Assembly (NCBI RefSeq): GCF_002843385.1
Contig: NZ_MVDE01000002.1
Span: forward strand, 186,001 to 250,000
Direction: 5' to 3'
Origin: Labilibaculum manganireducens
Lineage (GTDB): Bacteria > Bacteroidota > Bacteroidia > Bacteroidales > Marinifilaceae
DNA length: 64,000 bases
The notes under the pieces were generated by a model. That model did no database searches and was not told the DNA's origin. It was given only the letters and a program-made list of their open reading frames with translations. Numbering within the stretch: position 1 is the stretch's first letter; each line of letters begins with the position of its first letter. The translations under genes and the position numbers were made by a program. Below are positions 17,278-26,861 of this stretch, one piece after another.

Positions 17278-17847
17278 TTAGTTTAGTTGCTCCTGTACTT
17301 TTTCGGGGATCAACTTTTTTAATCCTTTTGCCTGAGGTGAATTCACATCTACATATTTCCAGTTATCCGATTTTTGATCAGCAATTGCCACCATCGATCG
17401 GTGTGCCTGAATGGTAAATGAATTCGATGCCTCGTGATATTTTACATTTTCTTTGCCAAATTCCTGTTCAAACTGGGGCTGCATTAACGAACTGCCTTGC
17501 GACATTAATCCAGTAAGTTTAACTTTAATAATTCCGTAATATTGAATTTTGCAATATTTCTCTTTCCCATAATCCACTACCTTCGATATTTTGTCGATAG
17601 AATGAAAGTCCGTTGTCATTTTAACGCCCAAATTATCCATCTGTTCCAAAACCATCAGCATGTTATCCTTGCTCATCATTTCAAACATGGGAGGATACAT
17701 CATATCGGTAACCGTATTCCATTGTTTGTTATTAAAAGCTGTTGTGTAATTCCGCAGATCTTTTTCGAAATGTTGTTTCAGTTGTGTTTGAGCAAATCCT
17801 GTCGTTATTGCAAAGCTTAGTACAAGCAGTATGGCTATCCTCTTCAT
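17278..17847 (-). CDS. Secreted protein of unknown function
   Basis: I do not recognise a named family. The 189-residue product has a clear signal peptide (MKRIAILLVLSFAITTGFAQ, cleavage after about residue 19) and no lipobox. The mature part is alpha/beta mixed with a KQWNTVTDMMYPPMFEMMSKD segment reminiscent of NTF2-like periplasmic domains, and it ends with a charged helix. It lies 26 bases upstream of the DNPH1-like gene on the same strand, so co-transcription is possible, although a functional link is not evident. Confidence 0.7.
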   Translation of the reverse strand: MKRIAILLVLSFAITTGFAQTQLKQHFEKDLRNYTTAFNNKQWNTVTDMMYPPMFEMMSKDNMLMVLEQMDNLGVKMTTDFHSIDKISKVVDYGKEKYCKIQYYGIIKVKLTGLMSQGSSLMQPQFEQEFGKENVKYHEASNSFTIQAHRSMVAIADQKSDNWKYVDVNSPQAKGLKKLIPEKVQEQLN

Positions 17848-17997
17848 GTCTTCTTTTTTTTAAATTCTTAGGAAGATAAGAAAAAGGATGATATCAATGA
17901 TTAAAAAGATGTTAAAATACAAATGTGTTTGATCGTTAAGTCTTAATATAAATGGCTGTCTGGTTTTTGTACGGTGTTCTAATTCAAATTTGGAAAT

Positions 17998-18084
17998 GTA
18001 ACATTTATGCTAAAGTGGTAACATATATCATACAAACGTTTGTATCTCCGCACTTTGATACATAAATGATATTGTTGGTAACAT
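17998..18084 (+). promoter_or_regulatory. Phased GTAACAT direct repeats upstream of the fructan locus
   Basis: GTAACAT occurs at 17998-18004, 18018-18024 and 18078-18084, at spacings of 20 and 60 bases. The last two copies extend to GGTAACATAT. They lie upstream of the first fructan gene and are candidate binding sites for the AraC-type output domain of the hybrid sensor at 31353. They occupy the 308-bp gap 17848-18155. Inference only. Confidence 0.4.
18030..18045. promoter_or_regulatory. 16-bp LacI-type operator palindrome
   Basis: ATACAAACGTTTGTAT is a perfect 16-bp palindrome with a central CpG. It shares the frame CAA-m-CG-k-TTG with the operators beside the lacI gene at 9008-9039. It lies 30 bases upstream of the putative -33 element of the fructan locus. 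Confidence 0.6.
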
Positions 18085-18104
18085 ATGTAGGATACGTTTC
18101 TTTG
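18075..18104 (+). promoter_or_regulatory. Candidate promoter of the fructan operon
   Basis: TTG at 18075-18077, 19 bases, then TTTCTTTG at 18097-18104 (one mismatch to TAnnTTTG). The expected transcription start is near 18110, which leaves a leader of about 45 bases. Confidence 0.4.
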
Positions 18105-18155
18105 CGAACATACTAGATTCGTCATATAAAATTTAAATGATTTAATAAAACGGTG

Positions 18156-19496
18156 ATGAAGAAGAATAATACCTATGTATTTACGTGTGCATTAATTGCA
18201 GCCTTGGGAGGATTACTATTTGGTTTCGATACGGCAGTAATATCGGGTGCTGAAAAATCGATTCAGGAGATGTTTGGATTGGATGGATTCTGGCATGGTT
18301 TTACAGTTGCAATAGCGTTGATAGGAACAATTGTCGGAGCAATGACTGCAGGTAAACCTGCTGATAAATATGGACGAAAAAGTGTATTGATTGTTATTGC
18401 GGTTATTTATGGAATGACAGCATTGGCAACAGCCGTGGCAGATGATTGGTTGGTTTTTATTTCTTTTCGGTTTGTTGGAGGAATAGGCGTTGGAGCATCA
18501 TCGGTTATTGGCCCTATGTATATTGCAGAAATAGCCCCGGCACATCTTCGAGGAAGATTGGTTGGTATGTTTCAGCTAAATGTAGTAAGTGGTATTCTAT
18601 TGGCTTTCTTTTCCAACTACTTAATTTCATCTGTAGTGGAGGTTGATGCATGGAGATGGATGCTTGGAGTACAGGCACTTCCTGCTTTTATTTTTTTCGC
18701 ACTGTTATTTTATATTCCATCTACTCCCCGGTTACTCGTTTTGAAAGGAAGATCAAAAGAAGCTCTTGGCTTATTAAACAAATTAGCTTCTCGTGATCCT
18801 GAAAATGAATTAAAAGAGATCGAAGAATCATTACAAGGGGATAACGCAGCATCCAGTGCAAATCTATTTGCAAAAGAGTATCGTTTGCCGGTGATTCTGG
18901 CCATATTGGTTGCTGTCTTTAATCAGATGTCAGGTATTAATGCAATTATGTATTATGCACCACGAATTTTTGAAATGACTGGTTTTGGTAAGGATGACGC
19001 TCTGCTTCAATCTGTAACGATAGGAGCAACCAATTTTATATTTACCATGTTGGCAATGACTGTAATCGATAAGTTTGGCCGTAAGAAATTGCTTTTAATT
19101 GGCTCAATAGGAATGATGGCATTTCTTGGAATGGTGGCAAAAACTTTGTTTGAGGGATCAACGGGAAATATTTTGGTTGTAGTTTATTTAGTTGGGTTTA
19201 TAGCATTTTTTGCATTTTCTCAAGGTGCTGTAATCTGGGTGTTTATTTCAGAAATATTCCCTAATAAGATACGTGCAAAAGGACAAGCTTTAGGAAGTTT
19301 TACGCATTGGATAATGGCAGCAATGGTATCATGGATGTTTCCTGCAATTGCCGAAAGTGGTGCCAATGGCGGAGGTGTTGCTTTTATGATATTCTCTGTG
19401 GCTATGTTGGTGCAGTTGATTGTTGTATTCAAGTTCTTCCCTGAAACTAAAGGGAAATCGTTGGAACAAATCCAAAAGGAATTAAAACAGGCTTAA
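18156..19496 (+). CDS. Sugar porter family MFS transporter (probable fructose importer)
   Basis: A 446-residue inner-membrane transporter of the sugar porter family. It has the N-terminal GGLLFGFDTAVISGAE, KPADKYGRKS after helix 2, PMYIAEIAPAHLRGRLVG after helix 4, NQMSGINAIMYYAP in helix 7, and the C-terminal PETKGKSLEQIQKEL. All are standard sugar porter signatures. The ATG at 18156 is preferred over the adjacent GTG at 18153. As first gene of the fructan locus and followed by a fructokinase, it matches the role of BT1758 in B. thetaiotaomicron and should move fructose into the cytoplasm. Confidence 0.93.
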   Translation: MKKNNTYVFTCALIAALGGLLFGFDTAVISGAEKSIQEMFGLDGFWHGFTVAIALIGTIVGAMTAGKPADKYGRKSVLIVIAVIYGMTALATAVADDWLVFISFRFVGGIGVGASSVIGPMYIAEIAPAHLRGRLVGMFQLNVVSGILLAFFSNYLISSVVEVDAWRWMLGVQALPAFIFFALLFYIPSTPRLLVLKGRSKEALGLLNKLASRDPENELKEIEESLQGDNAASSANLFAKEYRLPVILAILVAVFNQMSGINAIMYYAPRIFEMTGFGKDDALLQSVTIGATNFIFTMLAMTVIDKFGRKKLLLIGSIGMMAFLGMVAKTLFEGSTGNILVVVYLVGFIAFFAFSQGAVIWVFISEIFPNKIRAKGQALGSFTHWIMAAMVSWMFPAIAESGANGGGVAFMIFSVAMLVQLIVVFKFFPETKGKSLEQIQKELKQA

Positions 19497-19526
19497 GTCA
19501 AATATAAATTGAGAAAATAATTTGTG

Positions 19527-20423
19527 ATGGACATTAAAAATCAAAAAATAATAAGTGTTGGTGAAATGTTATGGGATATGATGCCCAATGGTCCTAAGCC
19601 AGGTGGAGCACCTATGAATGTGGCTTTGCAATTAAACAATATTGGACTTGATGTTGAATTTGCAAGTCGGATTGGGAATGATGAACAAGGTTTAAAACTG
19701 AAACGTTTTTTAGAAGAATCAGGAATGAGTACAGAGTTAATTCAGCTTGACTTAGAATTACCTACCAGTGAGGTATTGGTTCATTTGGATGATAAGAATA
19801 ATGCGAAATATGAAATTTGTGAGCCGGTTGCATGGGATCATTTAGAATATACCGAACAATTGTCTCACAAAGTAAAAGAATCAGGAATAGTTGTATTCGG
19901 GACATTAGGTTCCAGAAACAAAAAAGCAAAACAAACAATCTTGAATGTGTTGGATTCTGATTGTTTAAAAGTAATTGATGTAAACCTCCGTCCGCCTTTC
20001 GATCAGAAAGAAGATGTCGAAATATTGCTTGGTAAAGCCGACGTCGCAAAACTGAATGATGAGGAATTGATCCAGATATCAGGATGGTACGGAAAGACCT
20101 CTAAAAATGAAGAAGATTTGATTCGTTGGTTTTCAGAACAGTACCAATGTTCAATGGTTTGTGTGACCAAAGGAGCTAATGGTGCTGTTCTGTTTACAAA
20201 CAATCAATTTTTTAATCATTTAGGTTATAAGGTTGCTGCAGTTGATGCTGTGGGAGCTGGTGACGCATTTTTAGCTGGGTTTTTATCAGCTTTGGTACAA
20301 AATAAATCACCGGAAGAAGCATTGAATTTTGGCTCGGCAACCGGGGCGTTTGTTGCCTCTAAAGAGGGAGCAACACCCAAGTACGATATGAGTGAAGTTT
20401 TACGAATTATGAATCAATCCTAA
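19527..20423 (+). CDS. PfkB-family carbohydrate kinase (fructokinase)
   Basis: A 298-residue cytoplasmic kinase that would convert fructose to fructose 6-phosphate. PGGAPMNVALQLNNIG near residues 27-42 is the sugar-binding motif of PfkB fructokinases. The signature DAVGAGDAFLAGF near 240-252 carries the catalytic Asp at about 246. The ATG at 19527 is preferred over the GTG at 19524. It starts 30 bases after the porter and 11 bases before SusC. The context, not the sequence alone, decides fructose over ribose or other sugars. Confidence 0.93.
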   Translation: MDIKNQKIISVGEMLWDMMPNGPKPGGAPMNVALQLNNIGLDVEFASRIGNDEQGLKLKRFLEESGMSTELIQLDLELPTSEVLVHLDDKNNAKYEICEPVAWDHLEYTEQLSHKVKESGIVVFGTLGSRNKKAKQTILNVLDSDCLKVIDVNLRPPFDQKEDVEILLGKADVAKLNDEELIQISGWYGKTSKNEEDLIRWFSEQYQCSMVCVTKGANGAVLFTNNQFFNHLGYKVAAVDAVGAGDAFLAGFLSALVQNKSPEEALNFGSATGAFVASKEGATPKYDMSEVLRIMNQS

Positions 20424-20434
20424 TTTAAATTTCT

Positions 20435-23400
20435 ATGAAAAATCAACTCTTACAAACCACAAAAAGATCAATGGCAGCTCTATTGATTTTTCTTGCGGTT
20501 TCAGTTCCGTTACGTGCATTGGCTCAGACAATCAATGTTAGCGGAAAAGTTACGATGGTCAATTCCGATGAGGGAATTCCAGGAGTTTCAGTGGTCGAAA
20601 AGGGCTCTACAAATGGTACTGTAACCGATATCAATGGTCAGTACACATTTGAAGTATCAGCAACTGGAACAATTCAATTTTCTTTTGTGGGATTCAAAAC
20701 GCAGGAAATTCCTGTTAACGGACTTAGTTCCGTAAACGTTGTCATGGAAGAAGATTTCCAGCAGTTGGATCAGGTTGTTGTTACAGGATATCAATCGCAG
20801 AGGAAAGCAGATTTAACCGGAGCGGTTTCTGTTATTGATGTAGATGAAATTGTTAGCACTCCAAGTGCTAATCCCATAAAATCATTGCAAGGGCACGTTC
20901 CTGGCATGTTTGTTACCTCAGATGGATCGCCAAGTGGTTCAGGAACTACAATCCGCATAAGAGGAATTGGTACGTTAAATAATAACGATCCTTTGTATGT
21001 GATTGACGGGGTTCCTACAAAAGCGGGAATGCATGAATTAAACCCTAATGATATTGAATCCATTCAGGTTTTGAAAGATGCATCTTCAGCGAGTATTTAT
21101 GGATCGAGGGCTGCCAATGGAGTTATTATTGTGACCACAAAAAAAGGAAAAAAGGGAAAGATTCAGGTGAACTTAAATGCTTACTCCAATATTTCCTGGT
21201 ACGATAACAAAATTGATGTGCTGAATGCAGAACAGTATGGATCAGCATTATGGAGATCACTTGTGAATACAGGAACTGACCCCAATTCAAATAATCTTTC
21301 TTATCAATTTGATTGGAATGGAGATTTGGCGAATCCTAGCCTGAATAAAATTATGGTTCCCAAGTTTTTAGATGCCAATCAAACAATGAAAGCTTCGGAT
21401 ACAGATTGGTTTGATGAGGTTTCTCAAACCTCTGTTTCGCAATCGTATGATGTGTCTGTTTCAAATGGAACTGATAAAGGAAATTACTTATTTTCTTTGG
21501 GTTATCTTGATAATCAGGGGATTATAAAAACTACTGAGTTCACAAGAGTTTCGGCTCGAATGAATTCTAATTATGAATTGGCCGATGGTAAGGTGGTGAT
21601 TGGAGAGAATTTCTCATTCAATCAAACCAATGAGGTTAGAATACCTGATGGAGTTATGGACGGAGCGGTTAGAGCAGTTCCTCTAATTCCGGTTCATACT
21701 GTTGATGGTATTGGATGGGGGGGACCGGTTGGAGGAATGAATGACCGACAAAATCCTGTTCGTGTCCTACAAAACAACAAACAAAATGATTACGACTACA
21801 TCAGATTGTTTGGGAATTTCTTTGTGGACGTTGAGCCTGTGAAAAATTTAAAATTTCGTTCAAGCCTGGGGATCGATTATGGCATTTACGATGCTCTTAA
21901 CAGTCAATTAAGTTATTCTTCCGGTTATTTGAAGAATGAAACCAACATGGTAACAAATAACCATTCCTCCAATAAAAAAATAGTTTGGAGTAATACTCTT
22001 TCTTACGAGTATGAGGTTGACAATCATCGTTTTGATATAATGGCTGGTAGTGAATTCTACAAACAAAAAGATGAATCTTTTTGGGCTTCAGCTCAGGATT
22101 TTGCTGTAGAAGACGAAGATTATATGTATTTGGATGCGGCTACCGGGAAAAAAGATAATGGCGGTTCTGCAGCAGAGTATGCGTTAATGTCCTACTTTGG
22201 AAAAATGAACTACGTGTATAACGATAAATATCTTGCTTCGGCTACCCTTCGTTATGATGGTTCTTCTCGCTTTGGTAACAACAATCAATACGGTCTTTTT
22301 CCTGCTTTTTCTGTTGGGTGGAGAATTAATCAGGAAGATTTCATTAAAGATAATTTAAAGTCAGTCTCGAATCTTAAATTGCGATTTGGTTGGGGAAAGA
22401 CTGGTAATCAGGAAATTGATAACAATGCAACTTATTCATTGTATCAGACCAATTACGGAGGCGGAGATCCTACCTGGAGATCGCCTAATGGAACTGCATA
22501 TGATATGTATGGTCAGGGAACAGGAACATTACCTTCCGGTTACAGTGTAGTTCAAACAGGGAATGATGATTTAAAATGGGAAACAACCATCCAAACCAAC
22601 TTGGGGATCGATTTCGGATTGTTTGATCAAAAGCTGTTTGGTGGAGTTGATTATTTCTTTAAATCAACCAAGGATATCTTGATTCTACCAGGATATATTG
22701 GTGCAATTGGCGAAGGTGGTAGTCGTTGGGTGAATGGAGCTTCAATGGAAAATGAAGGTTTGGAAGTACTTGTAGGGTACCGTGGCAGCCTGAAAGAAGA
22801 ATTTAAATTTGAGATCGCAGCCAATTTTGCAACCTACAGCAATAAAATCACCAAACTTCCGCTTGCAGTTGTGAATGACTATGGAGGAAACGGTTCTGAT
22901 GATAATATTTTAAACCGACCAATCAATTCAATGTATGGTTATGTTGCTGATGGTTTATTTAGAACACAGGAAGAGCTTGATGCTTCTGCAGAACAACCAG
23001 GAAAAGGTTTAGGTCGAATTCGTTTTGCCGATTTGGATGACAATGGAGTAGTTGACGATGCCGACAGAACCTGGATTGGAAATCCACATCCTGATTTTAC
23101 TTACGGTCTTAATATATCAGCAGAATTTAAAGGATTTGATTTAACCATGTTCTTTCAGGGAATTGCTGGAATTGATGTTATTAATGATATGAAGAGGCAA
23201 GGTGATTTTTGGAGTGTTGATGATGCTGGTTCAAACAAAGGAACACGGTTGTTAAATGCATGGACTCCTGAAAATTCAAACTCTTCGATACCTGCACTTA
23301 CAAATACAGATGCAAATTGGGAAGGTCGTTTTTCAACCTACTATGTAGAAAATGGTGGTTACATGAAGTTGCGCACAGCTCAATTGGGGTATTCATTTCC

Positions 23401-23569
23401 AAAATCAGTTATTGACAGATTGAAGTTGAGTAAACTGAGATTGTATGTTAGTGGTCAAAATTTATGGACTGTCAAAAGTAAGAAATTTACCGGTCTGGAT
23501 CCTGAAAGTCCTTCTTTTGGTTACCCTAATCCGGTAATGATTACCACAGGTGTAAATGTTGCATTTTAA
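20435..23569 (+). CDS. susC: SusC/RagA-family TonB-linked outer-membrane protein
   Basis: A 1044-residue TonB-dependent transporter that forms the pore of a SusCD complex. The signal peptide ends near residue 31 (LRALAQT), then comes a carboxypeptidase-regulatory-like domain (about 33-110). The plug has the SusC signature IRIRGIGTLNNNDPLYVIDG and ASSASIYGSRAANGVIIVTT, and the barrel ends in VNVAF. It is directly followed by SusD. In this locus it should import fructo-oligosaccharides produced at the surface by GH32 enzymes, as BT1763 does. Confidence 0.96.
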   Translation: MKNQLLQTTKRSMAALLIFLAVSVPLRALAQTINVSGKVTMVNSDEGIPGVSVVEKGSTNGTVTDINGQYTFEVSATGTIQFSFVGFKTQEIPVNGLSSVNVVMEEDFQQLDQVVVTGYQSQRKADLTGAVSVIDVDEIVSTPSANPIKSLQGHVPGMFVTSDGSPSGSGTTIRIRGIGTLNNNDPLYVIDGVPTKAGMHELNPNDIESIQVLKDASSASIYGSRAANGVIIVTTKKGKKGKIQVNLNAYSNISWYDNKIDVLNAEQYGSALWRSLVNTGTDPNSNNLSYQFDWNGDLANPSLNKIMVPKFLDANQTMKASDTDWFDEVSQTSVSQSYDVSVSNGTDKGNYLFSLGYLDNQGIIKTTEFTRVSARMNSNYELADGKVVIGENFSFNQTNEVRIPDGVMDGAVRAVPLIPVHTVDGIGWGGPVGGMNDRQNPVRVLQNNKQNDYDYIRLFGNFFVDVEPVKNLKFRSSLGIDYGIYDALNSQLSYSSGYLKNETNMVTNNHSSNKKIVWSNTLSYEYEVDNHRFDIMAGSEFYKQKDESFWASAQDFAVEDEDYMYLDAATGKKDNGGSAAEYALMSYFGKMNYVYNDKYLASATLRYDGSSRFGNNNQYGLFPAFSVGWRINQEDFIKDNLKSVSNLKLRFGWGKTGNQEIDNNATYSLYQTNYGGGDPTWRSPNGTAYDMYGQGTGTLPSGYSVVQTGNDDLKWETTIQTNLGIDFGLFDQKLFGGVDYFFKSTKDILILPGYIGAIGEGGSRWVNGASMENEGLEVLVGYRGSLKEEFKFEIAANFATYSNKITKLPLAVVNDYGGNGSDDNILNRPINSMYGYVADGLFRTQEELDASAEQPGKGLGRIRFADLDDNGVVDDADRTWIGNPHPDFTYGLNISAEFKGFDLTMFFQGIAGIDVINDMKRQGDFWSVDDAGSNKGTRLLNAWTPENSNSSIPALTNTDANWEGRFSTYYVENGGYMKLRTAQLGYSFPKSVIDRLKLSKLRLYVSGQNLWTVKSKKFTGLDPESPSFGYPNPVMITTGVNVAF

Positions 23570-23597
23570 GTCAAGTGAACACAAAAAATAAGAAAAG

Positions 23598-25292
23598 ATG
23601 AAAAAAATAATATATATTTTAATCTGTATGACAATGCTTTCTTGTTCTAATGAACTTGACTTGGGTCCTAAAGCATTGTTAGGCGATGATCAGGTTGGAG
23701 GAGCAGACAATGTTGATGGGTTTGTTACTGCAGCTTATTCAAGTCTGGGGAATGACCATTACGATCACCCTTTTAGTCTTTGGCCTTTTGGAAATGTCAG
23801 GTCTGATGATGCTTACAAAGGTGGTTCAGGTCCTGCTGATATTCAAGATTTTCACTTCATAGAAACTTTTTCCAATGTTACTGCAAACTTTGGTGAACTT
23901 GATGCGCTTTGGTACAATTATTACATTGCCATTTCACGTGCAAACGAGGCTTTAAATCAATTGGCTCTGCTTTCCGAAGAAGAATATCCAGAGAAGAAAG
24001 TCAGAGAAGGGGAAATGAGATTTCTAAGAGGTTATCAATATTTTCAATTAAAAATAATGTTTAAGTATATTCCTTATATCGACGAAACAGTTCCTGATTC
24101 AGAATATGAGAATATTTCAAATGTTGCATTATCAAACGATGAGTTATGGGAAAAGATTGCTGCTGATTTTCAATTTGCAATTGACAACCTTCCTGTATCG
24201 AAAACAGATATTGGACGAGCTGACAAGTTTGCCGCGCAAGCATTGTTGGCCAAAACAAGATTATATCAGGCTTACGAGCAGGATGATGATAATAATGTGA
24301 CCAATATCAACACTGGCAAACTAGAGGAGGTTATTTCTCTTGCAAACGAGGTGCTTAATAATTCACCATATGATTTGGAAGCGGATTTTGCATACAATTT
24401 TTTGCCTGGAGATTATGAAAATGGAAAGGAATCGATTTTTGCAGTTCAGTACTCAACAGATGATGGAACTATGCACGGACGATTAAATTTTGGTGATGTG
24501 TTGGCAGTTCCAATGGGATTGGGATGTTGTGATTTTCACAAGCCGAGTCAGAATTTGGTGAATGCATACAAAACCTCTGCTGATGGTTTGCCAGAGTTTG
24601 ATACGTACAATCAAAGCAATCTCGATTTTGCAGCCAATAATGTTGATCCTCGAATTGATCATACCATTGCAACTCCCGGGCACATGTGGAAATATGATCA
24701 AAATCTTCTTTATGAAGAAAGTTGGAATCGTTCCCCTGATGTGTATGGTGTGCATGCATCCTTAAAGGAAAATGTTTCTCCTGATTGTCCTTGTTTTGTA
24801 AATATCGATCCGTTTTATGGCAATTCAAAAAACAGAATTCTGGTTAGATATGCAGATGTGATGTTGTGGAAAGCTGAGGCATTAATAGAATTGGGAAGAC
24901 AGGCTGAAGCCTTGGAATTGATTAACAGAATTAGAGAACGTGCTCAGGCCAGTACTGAACTGTTGAAGTTTGCTAATGGATCATATATGGGGAATTATTT
25001 AGTTGGAATTTATGTAGATGGTGTGAATTGTAACTGGACTCAGGATTTTGCAAGAAAGGCTCTTCGATGGGAACGTCGTTTGGAATTTGCGATGGAAGGA
25101 AGCCGTTATTTCGACCTTGTACGCTGGGGTATTGCTAAAGAAACCATGGATAAGTATTTTATGGAGGAAAAAGAACGAATCAGCTATTACCAAGGCAGCA
25201 GTGTTACAAAAGGCCGGGATGAATACTTACCAATTCCTCAAAAACAGATCAATTTCAGTAAGGGATTGTATCAGCAAAATGTTGGGTACTAA
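23598..25292 (+). CDS. susD: SusD/RagB-family surface glycan-binding lipoprotein
   Basis: A 564-residue lipoprotein (lipobox MLSC, Cys at about 16). It acts as the lid of the SusC pore and binds glycan. The N-terminal SusD-like region has NVDGFVTAAYSSLGND and ISRANEALNQL, helical repeats include GEMRFLRGYQYFQLKIMF, and the C-terminal RagB part has ILVRYADVMLWKAEALIELG, RRLEFAMEGSRYFDLVRWG and YLPIPQKQINFSKGLYQQN. These are textbook family motifs. It lies 28 bases after SusC. A 29-base palindrome follows the stop. Confidence 0.96.
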   Translation: MKKIIYILICMTMLSCSNELDLGPKALLGDDQVGGADNVDGFVTAAYSSLGNDHYDHPFSLWPFGNVRSDDAYKGGSGPADIQDFHFIETFSNVTANFGELDALWYNYYIAISRANEALNQLALLSEEEYPEKKVREGEMRFLRGYQYFQLKIMFKYIPYIDETVPDSEYENISNVALSNDELWEKIAADFQFAIDNLPVSKTDIGRADKFAAQALLAKTRLYQAYEQDDDNNVTNINTGKLEEVISLANEVLNNSPYDLEADFAYNFLPGDYENGKESIFAVQYSTDDGTMHGRLNFGDVLAVPMGLGCCDFHKPSQNLVNAYKTSADGLPEFDTYNQSNLDFAANNVDPRIDHTIATPGHMWKYDQNLLYEESWNRSPDVYGVHASLKENVSPDCPCFVNIDPFYGNSKNRILVRYADVMLWKAEALIELGRQAEALELINRIRERAQASTELLKFANGSYMGNYLVGIYVDGVNCNWTQDFARKALRWERRLEFAMEGSRYFDLVRWGIAKETMDKYFMEEKERISYYQGSSVTKGRDEYLPIPQKQINFSKGLYQQNVGY

Positions 25293-25310
25293 GCAGGATA
25301 TATTTACTTG

Positions 25311-25339
25311 TTGTTTAACCGAAAATTTCGGTTAAACAA
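25311..25339 (+). other. Perfect hairpin between susD and the GH32-like gene
   Basis: TTGTTTAACCGAAA and TTTCGGTTAAACAA pair perfectly over 14 bp around one base, beginning 18 bases after the susD stop. There is no T tract, so it is more likely an RNA-processing or stability hairpin, or an attenuator, that separates SusCD expression from the enzymes. Confidence 0.6.
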
Positions 25340-25379
25340 CAATATCAATTCACCATTTTCGGTAAAGATTAATTATTGC

Positions 25380-26840
25380 ATGAAACACAAGATGATCATG
25401 AGAAACATCATATTAAGTATTTGGATTGTTATTCTATTTGTTGGGTGTTCTTCTTCACAAAAGAAAAATAACATGCATTCAATACATTTTGGATTGGAAT
25501 CTGGGATCTTGCATGCACCGGTATTGTTATATTATGAAGCTGGAATCTACCACCTTTATTACAAAAACAAAGAGACAAGTGGTGCTTCTGTAAATATTGC
25601 ACATGCATTCAGTAAGGATCTGTTAATCTGGAAAAAAAAGGAAACTTCTATATTTCCAAAAAGAGAGAATATTTTGGGTGCCGCCATTGTGCAGGACAAA
25701 CAGCATTGTCTTCCTATCGGAACAAAGACTGGAGTTCCATTGCTTGCCTTGTTGATTGAAAACAATGAAAACAACCAAATGGATGCCATTCTGAAATATA
25801 GCCTTGATAATGGCCTGAATTGGACAATTTTTAAGGGAAAACCAGAGGTTCCAAATTCATTGTTGGAAAATCCTCAGGACCCTTCTGTTTTTTGGTCTGA
25901 TTCAGAAAAGAAATGGATGATGAGTATTTCTGTTAGAGATCATGTTGAATTTTATTCATCAAAAGATTTTGTTTCCTGGGAATATGCAAGTGAATTTTGG
26001 TCAGATCATTTTCCTAAAAATTCGGTTCTGAATAATAATGTGATATTTCCTTTGGGTGATGGATCAAGTTATTGCCTGATTACTTTTTCGTCAGGAAAAC
26101 AAGTGACATTGGAACCAGAAATGCAATATTATATCGGAAGTTTCGAGGAGAATAATTTTATAGAAGAAACAACTCAGCATCATTTTGTTGATTTTGGAAA
26201 GAATGTTTGTGGAGCAGTAGCTTTTTCTCAAGAAAATAAGTCCCCAATTCTTATTGGATTTGTTGAGGGAGAAAATAAGTCTAAAAGCAAATATACAGTA
26301 CCTCGAACCGTTCGTATTACTGAAATCTACAACGAGTTAATGATTGAGTTGTATCCCAAATTGGACTATAATCAGCCTCAGAATAAAAAGGTGATTTTGG
26401 ATTCAGTTAAACTCTCAGGAAGGATGAATTTATCCGGTTATTTACCGAAAAATAAAGAACCTTTATATCTAAAATTGAAATTTAAAACCGAACACATGAC
26501 TCGAATTTCCTTTCCAGGCAAATTGGGGATAGAGTTTATGAATAAGGATGGAGAACATTTGGTATTTGGATATGAAAACTTCTGGAAAAATTACTTTCTA
26601 TTATCAACAGTAAATGAGGAAAAGAAAAGAGCAGTTGAAATGCCTTGCATTCATCGAGATTCTACTTTAGAAATAAATGTTCTTATTGATTCTGGGATTA
26701 TTGAATTTTATACGGAAACGGGAAAACGTGTTTTGTCAAGTCTTGTGTCAGATTCGAGTGAATTTGATCAGATATTTCTTTTCACTGAGAAAGGAAATAT
26801 AGAAATTCTTGAAGCATCGTATTTTTATTTTCAAAACTAA
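25380..26840 (+). CDS. Catalytically degenerate GH32-like lipoprotein
   Basis: A 486-residue lipoprotein (lipobox FVGC, Cys at about 23; ATG at 25380 chosen because the signal peptide starts there). It aligns along its whole length with the GH32 protein at 29624. Examples are LLYYEAGIYHLYY against MVYYEGEYHLFY, SVFWSDSEKKWMMSISVRD against KVIWHKESKKWIMTLAVQD, and a C-terminal sandwich domain. The catalytic triad is broken. The WMNDPNG nucleophile motif reads GILHAPV (Asp to His at about 45), the ECPD acid/base motif reads LNNN, and RDP reads QDP, keeping its Asp at about 167. It probably binds fructan without cutting it. The frame is intact, so it is not a pseudogene. Confidence 0.8.
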   Translation: MKHKMIMRNIILSIWIVILFVGCSSSQKKNNMHSIHFGLESGILHAPVLLYYEAGIYHLYYKNKETSGASVNIAHAFSKDLLIWKKKETSIFPKRENILGAAIVQDKQHCLPIGTKTGVPLLALLIENNENNQMDAILKYSLDNGLNWTIFKGKPEVPNSLLENPQDPSVFWSDSEKKWMMSISVRDHVEFYSSKDFVSWEYASEFWSDHFPKNSVLNNNVIFPLGDGSSYCLITFSSGKQVTLEPEMQYYIGSFEENNFIEETTQHHFVDFGKNVCGAVAFSQENKSPILIGFVEGENKSKSKYTVPRTVRITEIYNELMIELYPKLDYNQPQNKKVILDSVKLSGRMNLSGYLPKNKEPLYLKLKFKTEHMTRISFPGKLGIEFMNKDGEHLVFGYENFWKNYFLLSTVNEEKKRAVEMPCIHRDSTLEINVLIDSGIIEFYTETGKRVLSSLVSDSSEFDQIFLFTEKGNIEILEASYFYFQN

Positions 26841-26861
26841 GTTTAAGCTAAAATTAATTTC

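Noticed and set aside
24469-24828. 119-codon ORF antisense to susD
   Set aside because: Two overlapping antisense frames here are byproducts of susD codon usage, with no recognisable domain.
25308-25379. Upstream start of the GH32-like lipoprotein
   Set aside because: It would place translation inside a perfect hairpin and put 24 residues before the lipoprotein signal peptide.
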